Assembly: GCF_000527155.1 (NCBI RefSeq)
Contig: NZ_AZUQ01000001.1
Location: forward strand, 2,866,168 to 2,930,167
From: Haloglycomyces albus DSM 45210
Lineage (GTDB): Bacteria; Actinomycetota; Actinomycetes; Mycobacteriales; Micromonosporaceae
DNA: 64,000 nt
Direction: 5' to 3'
Part shown: piece by piece, positions 46,071 through 55,565 of the stretch
Layout of the letters: each line of letters starts with the position of its first letter
How positions within the stretch are numbered: position 1 is the first letter of the stretch
Translations under genes and position numbers: made by a program
The notes under the pieces: generated by a model
What the model saw: only the letters and a program-made list of their open reading frames with translations
The model's database searches: none
Told to the model about the DNA's origin: nothing

Positions 46071-47434
46071 CATTCTCCTCGTACGATTCGACGCAGTTTG
46101 CTCAGGCGATCCGCCAGGGCGGCTTCCTCCCCGTGCCGAGTGGGGCGATAGTAATTCCGTCCACGGACCACCTCGGGGGCGTATTGCTGGCCGACCACAC
46201 CGCGGGGGTCGTTGTGTGGATAGCGATACCCTTCCCCGTGCCCCAGGTTCCGGGCCCCGCGGTAATGCGCATCGCGCAGGTCGGACGGCACCGGTCCCAC
46301 CAAACCCGACTTAACGTCGGAAACGGCCTCGTCAACCGCCACGATGACGGCGTTGGACTTCGGTGCGGTCGCAAGATGGGCGACCGCCTGAGCGAGGTTG
46401 ATGCGGGCCTCGGGCAAACCGATCCGCTCTACTGCCGTAGCGGCGGCGGTGGCCGTTTGCAATGCCGACGGATCGGCGAGACCGACGTCCTCGGAGGCGA
46501 ATATGACCAATCGTCGGGCAATGAACCGAGGGTCCTCGCCGGCCACGATCATGCGGGCCAAGTAGTGCACGGCGGCGTCGACGTCTGAGCCGCGCAGGCT
46601 TTTGATCAGCGCACTCGAGATATCGTAGTGCCCGTCTCCCGAACGGTCGTAACGCAAGGCCGCGGTGTCCAGTGCCGACTCGACCAATGACAGGTCGACG
46701 GTGGTCGACCTTTTGGCGGCGGCCGTGGCCGCGGCTGCTTCCAGGGCGGTCAACGCCTTACGCGCGTCCCCGGCCGCCATGCGTACCAAATGTTCGGCCG
46801 CGTCGTCGCCCAACTCCAGGGCACCGTCGAAACCACGCGGATCGCTCACCGCCCGTTCCACCAGGTTCGCCACATCCGTATCGTTCAGCTCGTGCAGGGT
46901 CAACAGCACACAACGACTCAAAAGCGGACCCACCACGGAAAAGTACGGGTTTTCGGTGGTGGCCGCCAAAAGAGTGATGGTGCGATCCTCCACGGCACTC
47001 AGCAGCGAATCCTGCTGAGTTTTGGTAAAACGATGGATCTCGTCGATGAACAGAATCGTCTGCGGCCCACCCGTACGACGAATCCGCCGAGCCTCTTCGA
47101 TCGCACCCCGTACGTCCTTCACTCCCGAATTCAAGGCGGAGAGAGACTGAAAGCGGCGATCGTCGGCGCGTGCGACGAGATTGGCGATCGTGGTCTTGCC
47201 CGACCCGGGCGGGCCCCACAAGATCACCGACATCAATTGGCGTCCCTCCACTATCTGGCGCAAGGGGGACCCTGGAGCGAGCAGATGTTGCTGCCCGACC
47301 AGCTCGTCCAAATTCGCGGGGCGCATCCGCACCGCCAAGGGTGCGTCGGCGGAATCAGACGACGCCGAAGACGGCTCAGGCGTCGAGGTTGAGTCGGAAG
47401 GAGTGTCAAACAGGCCCGGATTATCCACTCCCAC
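46070..47434 (-). CDS. rarA: Replication-associated recombination protein RarA (MgsA) AAA ATPase
   Basis: 454 residues. An acidic Ser-rich N-terminus of about 30 residues precedes [26 protein letters not shown] is Walker [12 protein letters not shown] Walker [11 protein letters not shown] sensor 1, and the C-terminal tetramerisation domain ends [14 protein letters not shown]. It acts at stalled replication forks. GTG start at 47434 (or the GTG at 47428). Confidence 0.93.
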   Translation of the reverse strand: MGVDNPGLFDTPSDSTSTPEPSSASSDSADAPLAVRMRPANLDELVGQQHLLAPGSPLRQIVEGRQLMSVILWGPPGSGKTTIANLVARADDRRFQSLSALNSGVKDVRGAIEEARRIRRTGGPQTILFIDEIHRFTKTQQDSLLSAVEDRTITLLAATTENPYFSVVGPLLSRCVLLTLHELNDTDVANLVERAVSDPRGFDGALELGDDAAEHLVRMAAGDARKALTALEAAAATAAAKRSTTVDLSLVESALDTAALRYDRSGDGHYDISSALIKSLRGSDVDAAVHYLARMIVAGEDPRFIARRLVIFASEDVGLADPSALQTATAAATAVERIGLPEARINLAQAVAHLATAPKSNAVIVAVDEAVSDVKSGLVGPVPSDLRDAHYRGARNLGHGEGYRYPHNDPRGVVGQQYAPEVVRGRNYYRPTRHGEEAALADRLSKLRRIVRGE

Positions 47435-47813
47435 AGGTTAGTGCATATGCAGATTCCAGCCACGTCACCGCGAGAGAAGTTCATCGCACACCACGTTATT
47501 CCCCTCACCGGGAGATCTCAAACCTCAATCAAGCTGCGATAACATCCCTGTGGCGCCGCGTGACACTCGCCCGGACGAGGGAGCGTACGACACGCGAGCA
47601 TCGTCCCCCGCGACGGACCCGCCTCCGCCCCACCTCAAGGGCTCGTAAACCGGACAGGCATAATGTGGCAGAACAAACATCCCAAAAGGACCACCCGCAC
47701 CGGAAACAGCGAAGCCAACCGTCCGACACCCACCTGGCTTGGACACCACTACGTCACCCCGCAGTGGCCACGCCAGAACCATCGCACGACGAGATCGTTC
47801 CGGAGGCTGAACC
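47435..47813. other. Intergenic promoter region between rarA and cstA
   Basis: About 380 bases separating divergent genes. CATAAT near 47660 could be a -10 for cstA. Frames crossing it lack ribosome sites. No RNA gene seen. Confidence 0.4.
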
Positions 47814-49586
47814 ATGCCGGCATTTCTCTTGGCAATAGGGGTACTGTCCCTGTTCGCCGCAGGATTCCTCATCTATTCACGCTATCTGTCCACCGCCGTC
47901 TTCCGCCTGGACGACGCCTACGTGACCCCCGCACACCGCTACCGCGACGGAATCGACTACGTACCCACGAACAAACACGTCCTCTTCGGCCACCACTTCA
48001 CGTCGGTAGCGGGAGCGGCGCCCATCATCGGACCGGCCATCGCCGTGTTCTGGGGATGGTTGCCCGCCCTCATATGGGTCGTGGTCGGAACCATCGTGGC
48101 CGCCGGAGTACACGACTTCGGCTCCCTCGTCCTCTCCGTACGACACCGCGCACGCAGTATCGGCACCATTACCAAGGACGTCATCAGCCCACGGGCCGGA
48201 ACGCTGTTCCTGCTGATCGTTTTCTTCCTCATCACCATGGTCTGCGCGGTGTTCGCCGTGGTCATCGCCAACCTCTTCCTCGCCAACCCCGGATCGGTGA
48301 TCCCGATCTTCGGTGAAATCCCCATCGCCATGCTGATCGGCGCCTACATTTGGCGAACCCGGACCCCCGCCCTCATTCCCTCACTACTCGGCGTGGCCGC
48401 CCTCTATCTGCTCATCATCGTGGGACACCAGTATCCCGTCGACCTGTCGCCGGTGGCCGAAGCGGTGGGAATGCAACCGCGGACGGCCTGGATTCTCATC
48501 ATCCTCGCCTATACCTTCATCGCCAGCCGCCTCCCCATCTGGCTGCTGATGCAACCCCGCGACTACATCAACTCCCACCAACTCTTCATCGCCCTCGCCG
48601 TGGTTCTGCTCGGGGTCGGAGTCGGCTGGGACCGCATCGTCGCCCCTGCCATCAACAACGTCCCCGACGACTCGCCCAGTATGTGGCCGTTCCTATTCAT
48701 CACCATCGCCTGCGGCGCCATCTCCGGATTTCACTGCCTCGTTTCATCCGGAACCAGCTCCAAACAACTCGACCGCGAGACCGACGCCCGCATGGTCGGC
48801 TACGGCGGAGCTCTCGGAGAGGGGAGCCTGGCGCTATGCTCCATACTCGCCGTCACCGCGGGAATCGCCGGCAGCCGAGGAGAATGGGAAGCCAGTTACG
48901 GCAGCTTTACGGAAGCGGGAGCGGGAGCCGTGGGGAACTTCGTCAGCGGCATCGGACACTTCGCCGCCAACCTCGGACTCCCCGAACACTACGCACTCAT
49001 CTTCGGGGCCGTAGTCGTGATCTCCTTCGCCGCCACCAGCCTCGACACTGGCGTGCGTCTACAGCGCTACGTCATCCAGGAGATCTCCCGGCAGGTCGGA
49101 TTCAAACCACTCTCCAACAACCTCACCCTGGCCGGAGTTCTCACCGTAGTCCTGGCCGCCGCCCTCGCCCTCGCCCCAGGAGGCGGCGACAAAGGATTCG
49201 CCCTGGGCGTGCTGTGGCAGCTGTTCGGAACCACCAATCAACTACTCGCCGGGCTCGCGCTGGCAACCCTCGCCGTCTGGCTGGTGAAACGCAATACCAA
49301 TCCTTGGGCAATACTGACGCCGATGGTCTTCCTGGTGGCCATGACCTCTTGGGCCCTGGTCGTCAACATCCAGAAATACTGGGAAGCCGCCCGGGAACAG
49401 GGCGCGGAAGCGACCCTATGGGTGCTGCCACCGCTTGCGGTGGTGATATTCGCGCTCGCGGTGTGGACCATGATCGAAGCGGCCTCCGCGCTGGGTAAGG
49501 CGTGGGGCAACCGCGGTTCGTCGCCGCGTACGTCCGATACGGAGGAACCCAATGTGACTCTGGATTCGTCGCGCGTACGCGACTGA
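47814..49586 (+). CDS. cstA: CstA-family carbon starvation transporter
   Basis: 590 residues with about sixteen hydrophobic segments. FGHHFTSVAGAAPIIGPAIA near residue 60 is the hallmark of the family, with CLVSSGTSSKQL and WQLFGTTNQLLAGLAL further on. It is shorter than Escherichia coli CstA (about 700) and fits the compact type. Members import pyruvate or peptides during starvation. GGAGG lies seven bases before the ATG. The gene uses C-ending codons more heavily than its neighbours, which also creates long shadow frames. Confidence 0.92.
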   Translation: MPAFLLAIGVLSLFAAGFLIYSRYLSTAVFRLDDAYVTPAHRYRDGIDYVPTNKHVLFGHHFTSVAGAAPIIGPAIAVFWGWLPALIWVVVGTIVAAGVHDFGSLVLSVRHRARSIGTITKDVISPRAGTLFLLIVFFLITMVCAVFAVVIANLFLANPGSVIPIFGEIPIAMLIGAYIWRTRTPALIPSLLGVAALYLLIIVGHQYPVDLSPVAEAVGMQPRTAWILIILAYTFIASRLPIWLLMQPRDYINSHQLFIALAVVLLGVGVGWDRIVAPAINNVPDDSPSMWPFLFITIACGAISGFHCLVSSGTSSKQLDRETDARMVGYGGALGEGSLALCSILAVTAGIAGSRGEWEASYGSFTEAGAGAVGNFVSGIGHFAANLGLPEHYALIFGAVVVISFAATSLDTGVRLQRYVIQEISRQVGFKPLSNNLTLAGVLTVVLAAALALAPGGGDKGFALGVLWQLFGTTNQLLAGLALATLAVWLVKRNTNPWAILTPMVFLVAMTSWALVVNIQKYWEAAREQGAEATLWVLPPLAVVIFALAVWTMIEAASALGKAWGNRGSSPRTSDTEEPNVTLDSSRVRD

Positions 49587-49600
49587 TCGAATCGACGAGT

Positions 49601-49643
49601 CGGCTGTGGCCCGGCACCTCTGTAGGGTACCGGGCCACAGCCG
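49601..49643. terminator. Bidirectional terminator between cstA and aspS
   Basis: CGGCTGTGGCCCGG (49601-49614) pairs perfectly with 49630-49643, extended by ACC/GGT in the loop. It lies between the convergent stops. No strong T-run. Confidence 0.75.
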
Positions 49644-49696
49644 TCACGGAAGGGCGTGGCACCGGAGGAGTTCGGTTCCACGCCGGTATTTCTTCG

Positions 49697-51472
49697 TTAA
49701 CCCTCGGTGTCGTCCTCTTCAGGTTCGTAGTCGATACCCGCTTCGGAGCGCTGCTCGGCGGTGATCGGTGTGGGAGCCCCGGTCAAAGGGTCGTGGCCGC
49801 CGCCCGTCTTCGGGAAGGCGATGACTTCGCGAATGGAGTCGGAGCCGGTGAGCAGCGAGCAGACGCGGTCCCAGCCGAAGGCGATGCCTCCGTGAGGTGG
49901 CGGCCCGAATTTGAACGCCTCCAAGAGAAAGCCGAACTTCTCATGGGCTTCCTCCGGAGTGATACCGAGAACGTCGAACACGCGGGACTGTAGACGGCCG
50001 TCGTGAATACGGATCGAGCCGCCGCCGATTTCGTTGCCGTTGCATACGATGTCGTATCCGTAGGTCAAAGCCGAGCCCGGGTCTTGCTCGAATTTCTCCA
50101 CCCAGTCGGGGTTGGGCGAGGTGAACGGGTGGTGGACGGCGCTCCAACCTCCGTCGTCGGTCGGCTCGAACATGGGCGCGTCGACGATCCAGCAGAATGC
50201 CCAGGCCTCTAGATCGATGAGGTCGCGGCGGCGACCGATTTCGAGACGGGCGGCACCGAGAAGCTCCTGGGCCTCACGCCGATCGGGTGAGGCGGCGAAG
50301 AAGACGGCATCGCCCGGTTTTGCCCCGGTGGCTTCGGCCAGCCCGTTCAGGTGCTCCTCGGACAGGTTTTTGGCAACCGGTCCCTTCGGCTCCCCGGTTT
50401 CGGCGTTAAGCGTGACGTAGGCGAGACCCTTGGCACCACGCGCCTTGGCCCAGTCCTGCCAACCGTCCAGTTCTTTACGGGTTTGTTCGGCTCCGCCGGG
50501 CATGACGACCGCACCGACGTATCCGCCCATGTCGATGGCCCCGGCGAAGACGCGGAACTCCGTTCCGCGTAGATAGTCGGTCAGCTCGGTGAGTTCCTGG
50601 CCGAAACGCAGATCCGGCTTGTCGGAACCGAAGCGGTTCATTGCCTCGTGCCAGGTGAGATGCGGAATCGGGGTGGGGATGTCGTAGTCGGCCAGCTCCT
50701 TCCAGAGACCGGCGACAATTTTCTCACCGATGGAGATGATGTCTTCCTGCGAGACGAAGGCCGCTTCGATGTCCAATTGAGTGAACTCGGGCTGCCGATC
50801 GGCGCGGAAGTCCTCGTCACGATAGCAGCGTGCAATCTGGTAATAGCGTTCGAAACCGCCCACCATGAGGAGCTGTTTGAACAGCTGTGGCGATTGAGGC
50901 AGGGCGTACCAACTTCCCGGTTGGAGACGCACTGGAACGAGGAAGTCGCGCGCGCCCTCCGGGGTGGACCGAGTCAGGGTTGGAGTTTCGACCTCGAGGA
51001 AGTCCTCTTCGGCGAGAATATCGCGAGCGATCTTGGTCGCCTGGGAACGTGTGCGCAGAGCCCGCGATGGTCCGGAACGACGTAGATCGAGGTAACGGTA
51101 GTGCAGCCGCACTTCTTCGCTGACGTCGATATGATCGTCGATTTGGAAGGGCAGTGGTTCGGCCACACTGAGGACGGTCAGGTCGGCCACGCTGACTTCG
51201 ATGGAGCCGGTTGGTATCTCGGGGTTTTCATTGCCGTCGGGTCGGATGGCAACGGTACCGGTTATTTGAATGCAGTACTCATTACGCAATTTTTGGGCCG
51301 CTTCGGCCGCTTCGGAGTCGCGGAAAACGATTTGAACGACCCCGGACGAATCGCGCAGATCGACGAACTCCACTCCACCGTGGTCGCGGCGACGGGCCAC
51401 CCATCCGGCGAGGGTGACTTCTTGGTCGGCGTGTTCGGCACGCAAGGTGCCGGCGCGGTGTGTGCGATACAC
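49697..51472 (-). CDS. aspS: Aspartyl-tRNA synthetase
   Basis: 591 residues of the bacterial type. The N-terminal anticodon-binding OB fold runs [20 protein letters not shown]. Class II motif 2 is [20 protein letters not shown], the bacterial GAD insertion follows, and motif 3 is [10 protein letters not shown]. It charges tRNA-Asp, and in many actinobacteria also tRNA-Asn for later amidation. GTG start at 51472 with AGGAG seven bases before. Confidence 0.96.
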   Translation of the reverse strand: MYRTHRAGTLRAEHADQEVTLAGWVARRRDHGGVEFVDLRDSSGVVQIVFRDSEAAEAAQKLRNEYCIQITGTVAIRPDGNENPEIPTGSIEVSVADLTVLSVAEPLPFQIDDHIDVSEEVRLHYRYLDLRRSGPSRALRTRSQATKIARDILAEEDFLEVETPTLTRSTPEGARDFLVPVRLQPGSWYALPQSPQLFKQLLMVGGFERYYQIARCYRDEDFRADRQPEFTQLDIEAAFVSQEDIISIGEKIVAGLWKELADYDIPTPIPHLTWHEAMNRFGSDKPDLRFGQELTELTDYLRGTEFRVFAGAIDMGGYVGAVVMPGGAEQTRKELDGWQDWAKARGAKGLAYVTLNAETGEPKGPVAKNLSEEHLNGLAEATGAKPGDAVFFAASPDRREAQELLGAARLEIGRRRDLIDLEAWAFCWIVDAPMFEPTDDGGWSAVHHPFTSPNPDWVEKFEQDPGSALTYGYDIVCNGNEIGGGSIRIHDGRLQSRVFDVLGITPEEAHEKFGFLLEAFKFGPPPHGGIAFGWDRVCSLLTGSDSIREVIAFPKTGGGHDPLTGAPTPITAEQRSEAGIDYEPEEDDTEG

Positions 51473-51951
51473 AGCTATGCTCCTGTTGTCGTGATCGTGC
51501 TCGGTGTACGTGAGGCCGGGGGAGACCCTGCCTCGGGAGTCCGGGTTCCGCGTTCGGCCCGGGATAGGCCGGTGTCAGAACCACATACAGTGGTGCCGTT
51601 GGGAACGTGGAATGGGCGAGGACGCTGTATTCCGTCCATTCTTGATCAAGCGACTCCACCTGTCCAGCCTATATTGCCATGCCCTTGGCGCGCGGTCGGC
51701 ACGGTCACGTGCGCGAAGTGCCATAGTGTCATGTGCCATACGACCCACGGGCGTATGGAACGGGCGCTCGAAGGCTCTGGGCAGCGGCGCGGGAATCTGG
51801 TGTGTTTGCGACGCGATTGGCGACACGCGCGGAATCCCACGATTGCCGTTGACGCGCTTCTAGGATGTGTCGCGTTATGTCCTGTTTCGGGTGCGCCGCT
51901 GCCACATGTGGCGGACTCGAAACTCCGAAACCAATCTCTCGGGAGACTTGA
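51473..51951. other. Intergenic region between aspS and the encapsulin gene
   Basis: About 480 bases between divergent genes. Open frames on both strands are shadow-like and lack ribosome sites. It should hold both promoters; CACATGTGG at 51903-51911 is a short imperfect palindrome near the encapsulin start. No RNA gene was recognised. Confidence 0.45.
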
Positions 51952-53376
51952 ATGACAGACGCTCCGACGCAATCGGATTTCACCCCGCCGCAACAGAGCT
52001 CGAACGGATCGGAACCACCGACGGCTCTGGGAACCGCAGCGGCCCGTAATCTGGCCACGACCACCAAGAGTGCGCCGCAAATGCAGGAGATCACCTCACG
52101 GTGGTTGCTGCGGGTCCTGCCATGGGTCGAGACAACCGGTGGAACGTACCGCGTCAACCGCCGTTTGACCTACACCGTCGGCGACGGCCGGGTGGAGTTC
52201 ATTAAAGAGGGTTCCGATGTTCGCGTCATTCCTCAAGAGCTGGGGGAAATCGCCCTGCTTCGTCAATTCGACGACGAGGAGGTTCTATCGGAACTGGCCG
52301 GTCGCTTTGAACAGCGGGAAGTGCCCGCGGGAGAGGCGCTGGTACGCCGGGATCAGCCCAAAGACAAGGTCATCCTGGTCGCGCACGGACGCATTGAGAA
52401 ATTCGGGCCCGGACCGTACGGAGAAGAGGCCTCCCTCGGGCTGTTCACCGATGGGGATCACTTCGGTGACGAGGGGATGCTGGACACGGATGCCGTCTGG
52501 GATTACGACGCCGTGGCCGCCACACCCGCGATTATTCTGTCCATGCCGATGGAGCGTTTCCGCTCTCTTGCCGACAACAGTGAAGCGCTGAGTCGGCACA
52601 TTGATCTGTACCGTGAGCGCATGCAGCAGACCGGTAACAAATACGGTGAGGCCCTCATCGATATTTCCGCCGGACACGACGGGGAGCCGGTGCTTCCACA
52701 GACCTTTGTGGATTACGACCTGGAGCCTCGGGAGTACGAATTGTCGGTGGCTCAGACGGTTCTGCGCGTTCACAGTAGGGTTGCCGACCTGTACAACAGC
52801 CCGATGAATCAAATGGAGCAGCAGCTCCGATTGACCGTGGAGGCGTTGCGGGAACGTCAGGAAGACGAAATGATCAACAACCCGTCCTTCGGTTTGCTGA
52901 ACAATGCGGATCTGGGACAGCGCATCCCCAGCCGTACCGGACCTCCCACGCCCGACGACATGGACGAGCTCATCAGCCGACGCCGCAATCCGGAGTACAT
53001 CCTGGGGCACCCCAGGGCCATCGCCGCCTTCGGTCGTGAGTGCAATAAGCGTGGACTCTACCCGGACACGATCAACTACGCCGGGCACCACATGCCGGCC
53101 TGGCGTGGAATTCCGATCCTGCCCTGCAACAAGATTCCGATCTCCGATACTCGGACGACCTCGTTCCTGTGTATGCGGACCGGCGAAAAGAACCAGGGCG
53201 TGGTGGGCCTGCACCAGACCGGGCTTCCCGATGAATACGAGCCGAGCCTTTCGGTGCGTTTCATGGGTATCGACGAGAAGGCCATTATGCAGTACCTGGT
53301 CAGCGCGTACTTCTCCACCTCGATTTTGGTTCCCGACGCCCTCGGGGTGCTGGAGAACGTCGAAATCGGTCGCTAA
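51952..53376 (+). CDS. Family 2B encapsulin nanocompartment shell protein
   Basis: 474 residues. The N-terminal arm and HK97-type segments ([20 protein letters not shown]) are followed by an inserted cyclic-nucleotide-binding domain at about residues 100-205 ([26 protein letters not shown]), then the rest of the HK97 fold ([58 protein letters not shown]). This is the family 2B architecture; such shells self-assemble into protein cages of about 25-30 nm and package enzymes. GGGAGA precedes the ATG. The polyprenyl synthase after it is of the known cargo class. Confidence 0.92.
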   Translation: MTDAPTQSDFTPPQQSSNGSEPPTALGTAAARNLATTTKSAPQMQEITSRWLLRVLPWVETTGGTYRVNRRLTYTVGDGRVEFIKEGSDVRVIPQELGEIALLRQFDDEEVLSELAGRFEQREVPAGEALVRRDQPKDKVILVAHGRIEKFGPGPYGEEASLGLFTDGDHFGDEGMLDTDAVWDYDAVAATPAIILSMPMERFRSLADNSEALSRHIDLYRERMQQTGNKYGEALIDISAGHDGEPVLPQTFVDYDLEPREYELSVAQTVLRVHSRVADLYNSPMNQMEQQLRLTVEALRERQEDEMINNPSFGLLNNADLGQRIPSRTGPPTPDDMDELISRRRNPEYILGHPRAIAAFGRECNKRGLYPDTINYAGHHMPAWRGIPILPCNKIPISDTRTTSFLCMRTGEKNQGVVGLHQTGLPDEYEPSLSVRFMGIDEKAIMQYLVSAYFSTSILVPDALGVLENVEIGR

Positions 53377-53411
53377 TCGGTTGTCGGTGTCACCGACTCC
53401 GATGACGACTG

Positions 53412-53453
53412 GGAACCGGCCTGTCGAATCCGCTGAGGAGACAGGCCGGTTCC
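53412..53453 (+). terminator. Terminator-like hairpin after the encapsulin gene
   Basis: GGAACCGGCCTGTC (53412-53425) pairs perfectly with GACAGGCCGGTTCC (53440-53453), 14-base loop, no T-run. It begins 36 bases past the encapsulin stop and may partly uncouple the shell from the downstream genes. Confidence 0.6.
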
Positions 53454-53521
53454 GCTACGAGAAGAACTCGGTGTCCGCTCACTCAGCGGTGGACGCCCGG
53501 GTGGTGCGGCACTGGAGGATT

Positions 53522-53535
53522 CGGAATCGATTCCG
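53522..53535. promoter_or_regulatory. 14-bp palindrome upstream of the polyprenyl synthase promoter
   Basis: CGGAATCGATTCCG is a perfect palindrome 35 bases before the predicted -35. It could bind a dimeric regulator; no candidate is known. Confidence 0.35.
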
Positions 53536-53569
53536 TCGCACAACGGATCAGGGCCATCGCAATGCGGCC

Positions 53570-53596
53570 TTGAGAAATATAATTTCGATGTATAAG
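53570..53596 (+). promoter_or_regulatory. Promoter of the polyprenyl synthase gene, leaderless start
   Basis: TTGAGA (53570-53575) and TATAAG (53591-53596) are 15 bases apart. The ATG is at 53604, seven bases after the -10, so transcription would begin at or very near the start codon. No ribosome site is present, which fits a leaderless mRNA. Confidence 0.5.
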
Positions 53597-53603
53597 TACA
53601 CGG

Positions 53604-54632
53604 ATGGGACGGTATCCCATGACTCTCTTCGACGGCCAGTTTGACGACGAACGCAACGCAATCGACTCCGCGCTCCGAAAAAATCTCGCGGCTCTGCCCG
53701 AGAAAGTGCGAGACGTCGCCACTTACCATTTCGGATGGACCGACCAAGACGGTACTCCCGTCGAAGGACGGCAAGGTAAACGCCTCAGACCGCTCCTCAC
53801 ACTGTTGATCGGCCGAGGTCTGGGGGCCGATTCCGAACAAGTGCTGCCGGCAGCGGTGGCGGTGGAGTTGATTCACAATTTTTCGCTGCTACACGACGAT
53901 GTGATCGATGAGGACGAATACCGGCGGGCGCGCCGGACCGCCTGGGCCGCTTTCGGGCGTCCCGCGGCCATTCTGGTCGGGGATTCGCTCCATGCCCTGG
54001 CCTTCGAGGTACTGGGGGGAATGGAGGTCGATCGCCTACCCACGGCCACGGCGCTTCTGGGAAACACCGTCAATCGCCTGATCCGCGGGCAGATGAGCGA
54101 CGTTCATTTTGAGCGTCGCTCGCGGGTCGAGCTCAACGAATGCACCGTGATGGCCACCGACAAAACCGCGTCTCTTCTGGAAACGGCGACCTTGCTGGGG
54201 GCGTTGAGCGCGAGTGACGACCATGAGGTCGGGCAGCGTGCCGGAGCCTTCGGGTATCATCTAGGCCTGTTGTTCCAGCACGTCGACGACCTGTTGGGAA
54301 TTTGGGGTGACCCCGCTAAAACCGGTAAATCCACCTATTCCGACCTGGCCAATCGCAAGAAATCCCTGCCCATTGTGGCGGCGCTGGAATCGTCGCGGGC
54401 CGAAGCGACTCTCCTTCGGGACTATTACTACCGAGATACGGCTACCGACGACGCGTCGCTGGCGGACATGGCTCGGCTGGTGGAGGAGTGCGGCGGCCGG
54501 GACGCGAGTCGCGAATCGGCTCGCGTCCACCACCGCGCGGCATGCGACGCCCTGGAAGACCTGCCGCTGGAAGAAACCATCAAGGCGCAATTGCACACCG
54601 TAGCCACCGACCTGATCAATCGGGAGTCCTAA
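53604..54632 (+). CDS. Polyprenyl diphosphate synthase, probable encapsulin cargo
   Basis: 342 residues, all-alpha trans-prenyltransferase. The first Asp-rich motif is DDVID (residues 98-102). The second is DDLLG (228-232) in HVDDLLGIWGDPAKTGKS, where the last Asp of DDxxD is replaced by Gly. GKRLRPLLTLL binds diphosphate. It extends allylic diphosphates with isopentenyl diphosphate; the product length is unknown. Polyprenyl transferases are a described cargo class of family 2 encapsulins, but this protein lacks an obvious long disordered N-terminal targeting arm. ATG 53619 is an alternative start. Confidence 0.88.
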   Translation: MGRYPMTLFDGQFDDERNAIDSALRKNLAALPEKVRDVATYHFGWTDQDGTPVEGRQGKRLRPLLTLLIGRGLGADSEQVLPAAVAVELIHNFSLLHDDVIDEDEYRRARRTAWAAFGRPAAILVGDSLHALAFEVLGGMEVDRLPTATALLGNTVNRLIRGQMSDVHFERRSRVELNECTVMATDKTASLLETATLLGALSASDDHEVGQRAGAFGYHLGLLFQHVDDLLGIWGDPAKTGKSTYSDLANRKKSLPIVAALESSRAEATLLRDYYYRDTATDDASLADMARLVEECGGRDASRESARVHHRAACDALEDLPLEETIKAQLHTVATDLINRES

Positions 54633-55565
54633 ATGGTTCAACCACGTACCCTCCTCTTGGCCTCCCCACGGTCATTCTGTGCCGGAGTCGAGCGTGCCAT
54701 CGCTATCGTCGAGCGGCTCTTGGAACAGCACGGCCCACCGATATACGTCTACAACCACATCGTGCACAACCTTCACATTGTGGAAGATTTGTCGCAGCGG
54801 GGAGTGGTATTCGTACACGATTTGACCGAGGTTCCTTCGGACGCCCGCCTGGTGTTCTCCGCTCATGGGGTGGCACCTGCATTGCACGAGGAGGCCAAGG
54901 AACGCCGTCTCGACACCGTCGATGCCACCTGTCCTCTGGTGTCGAAGGTGCATGCCGGAGTGCATCGTGCGCTTAAAGACGGACGCCACGTCATTCTCAT
55001 TGGGCACCAAGGGCATGACGAATCAAACGGTGTCGTCGGGATCGATCCCGAACACATTACTCTGGTCGAGACAGTAGCTGATGTCAGACGACTCGACGTC
55101 CCCGACCGCCCGTTGGCCTATGCCTGTCAGACCACGCTGTCGCAGACGGAGTCAGCCGACATCATTGCGGAGCTGGAAGCACGCTTCCCACATATCGTTC
55201 CGCCCTCGGGCGACGATATCTGTTATGCGACCACCAATCGACAGAATGCACTGGACGCGGTCGTCGACGAGGCGGACGTGGCGTTGATCCTCGGGTCGCG
55301 GTATTCCTCGAACACGACCCGACTGTGGGAACTGGCCGCCCGCAACAACACTCCGGCGCACCTGATCGCCGATTCCTCGGACATCCGCGACGAATGGCTG
55401 GACGAGGGGGCGACGGTGGCGATCACGGCCGGAGCTTCGTCCCCGCCTACGCTCGTAGACGAGGTGGTGGAACACTTGAGTGAATTGGGTCCGGTCCAAG
55501 TGGAGGAACGGGTTCACGCGCGAGAGAACGTGCAGTTTCAGCTGCCTCTGAAAGTGCGTTCATAG
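54633..55565 (+). CDS. ispH: 4-hydroxy-3-methylbut-2-enyl diphosphate reductase
   Basis: 310 residues. The three cluster cysteines are visible: C16 (SFCAGV), C100 (DATCPLVSKVH) and C197 (DICYATTNRQ). Substrate histidines lie in HIVHN and SAHGV, and the catalytic Glu is probably in GHDESNG. It reduces HMBPP to IPP and DMAPP, the last MEP-pathway step and the direct substrates of the synthase before it. The ATG abuts the synthase stop with GGGAG upstream, so they are one operon. It may be a second, dedicated copy of ispH. Confidence 0.92.
   Translation: MVQPRTLLLASPRSFCAGVERAIAIVERLLEQHGPPIYVYNHIVHNLHIVEDLSQRGVVFVHDLTEVPSDARLVFSAHGVAPALHEEAKERRLDTVDATCPLVSKVHAGVHRALKDGRHVILIGHQGHDESNGVVGIDPEHITLVETVADVRRLDVPDRPLAYACQTTLSQTESADIIAELEARFPHIVPPSGDDICYATTNRQNALDAVVDEADVALILGSRYSSNTTRLWELAARNNTPAHLIADSSDIRDEWLDEGATVAITAGASSPPTLVDEVVEHLSELGPVQVEERVHARENVQFQLPLKVRS

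Noticed and set aside
48350-49498. 382-codon plus-strand frame inside cstA
   Set aside because: Arg/His/Pro-rich product produced by the C-rich third positions of cstA; no motif.
51646-52157. Minus-strand frames between aspS and the encapsulin gene
   Set aside because: Arg/Ser/Ala-rich products with no start signals, partly inside the encapsulin gene.
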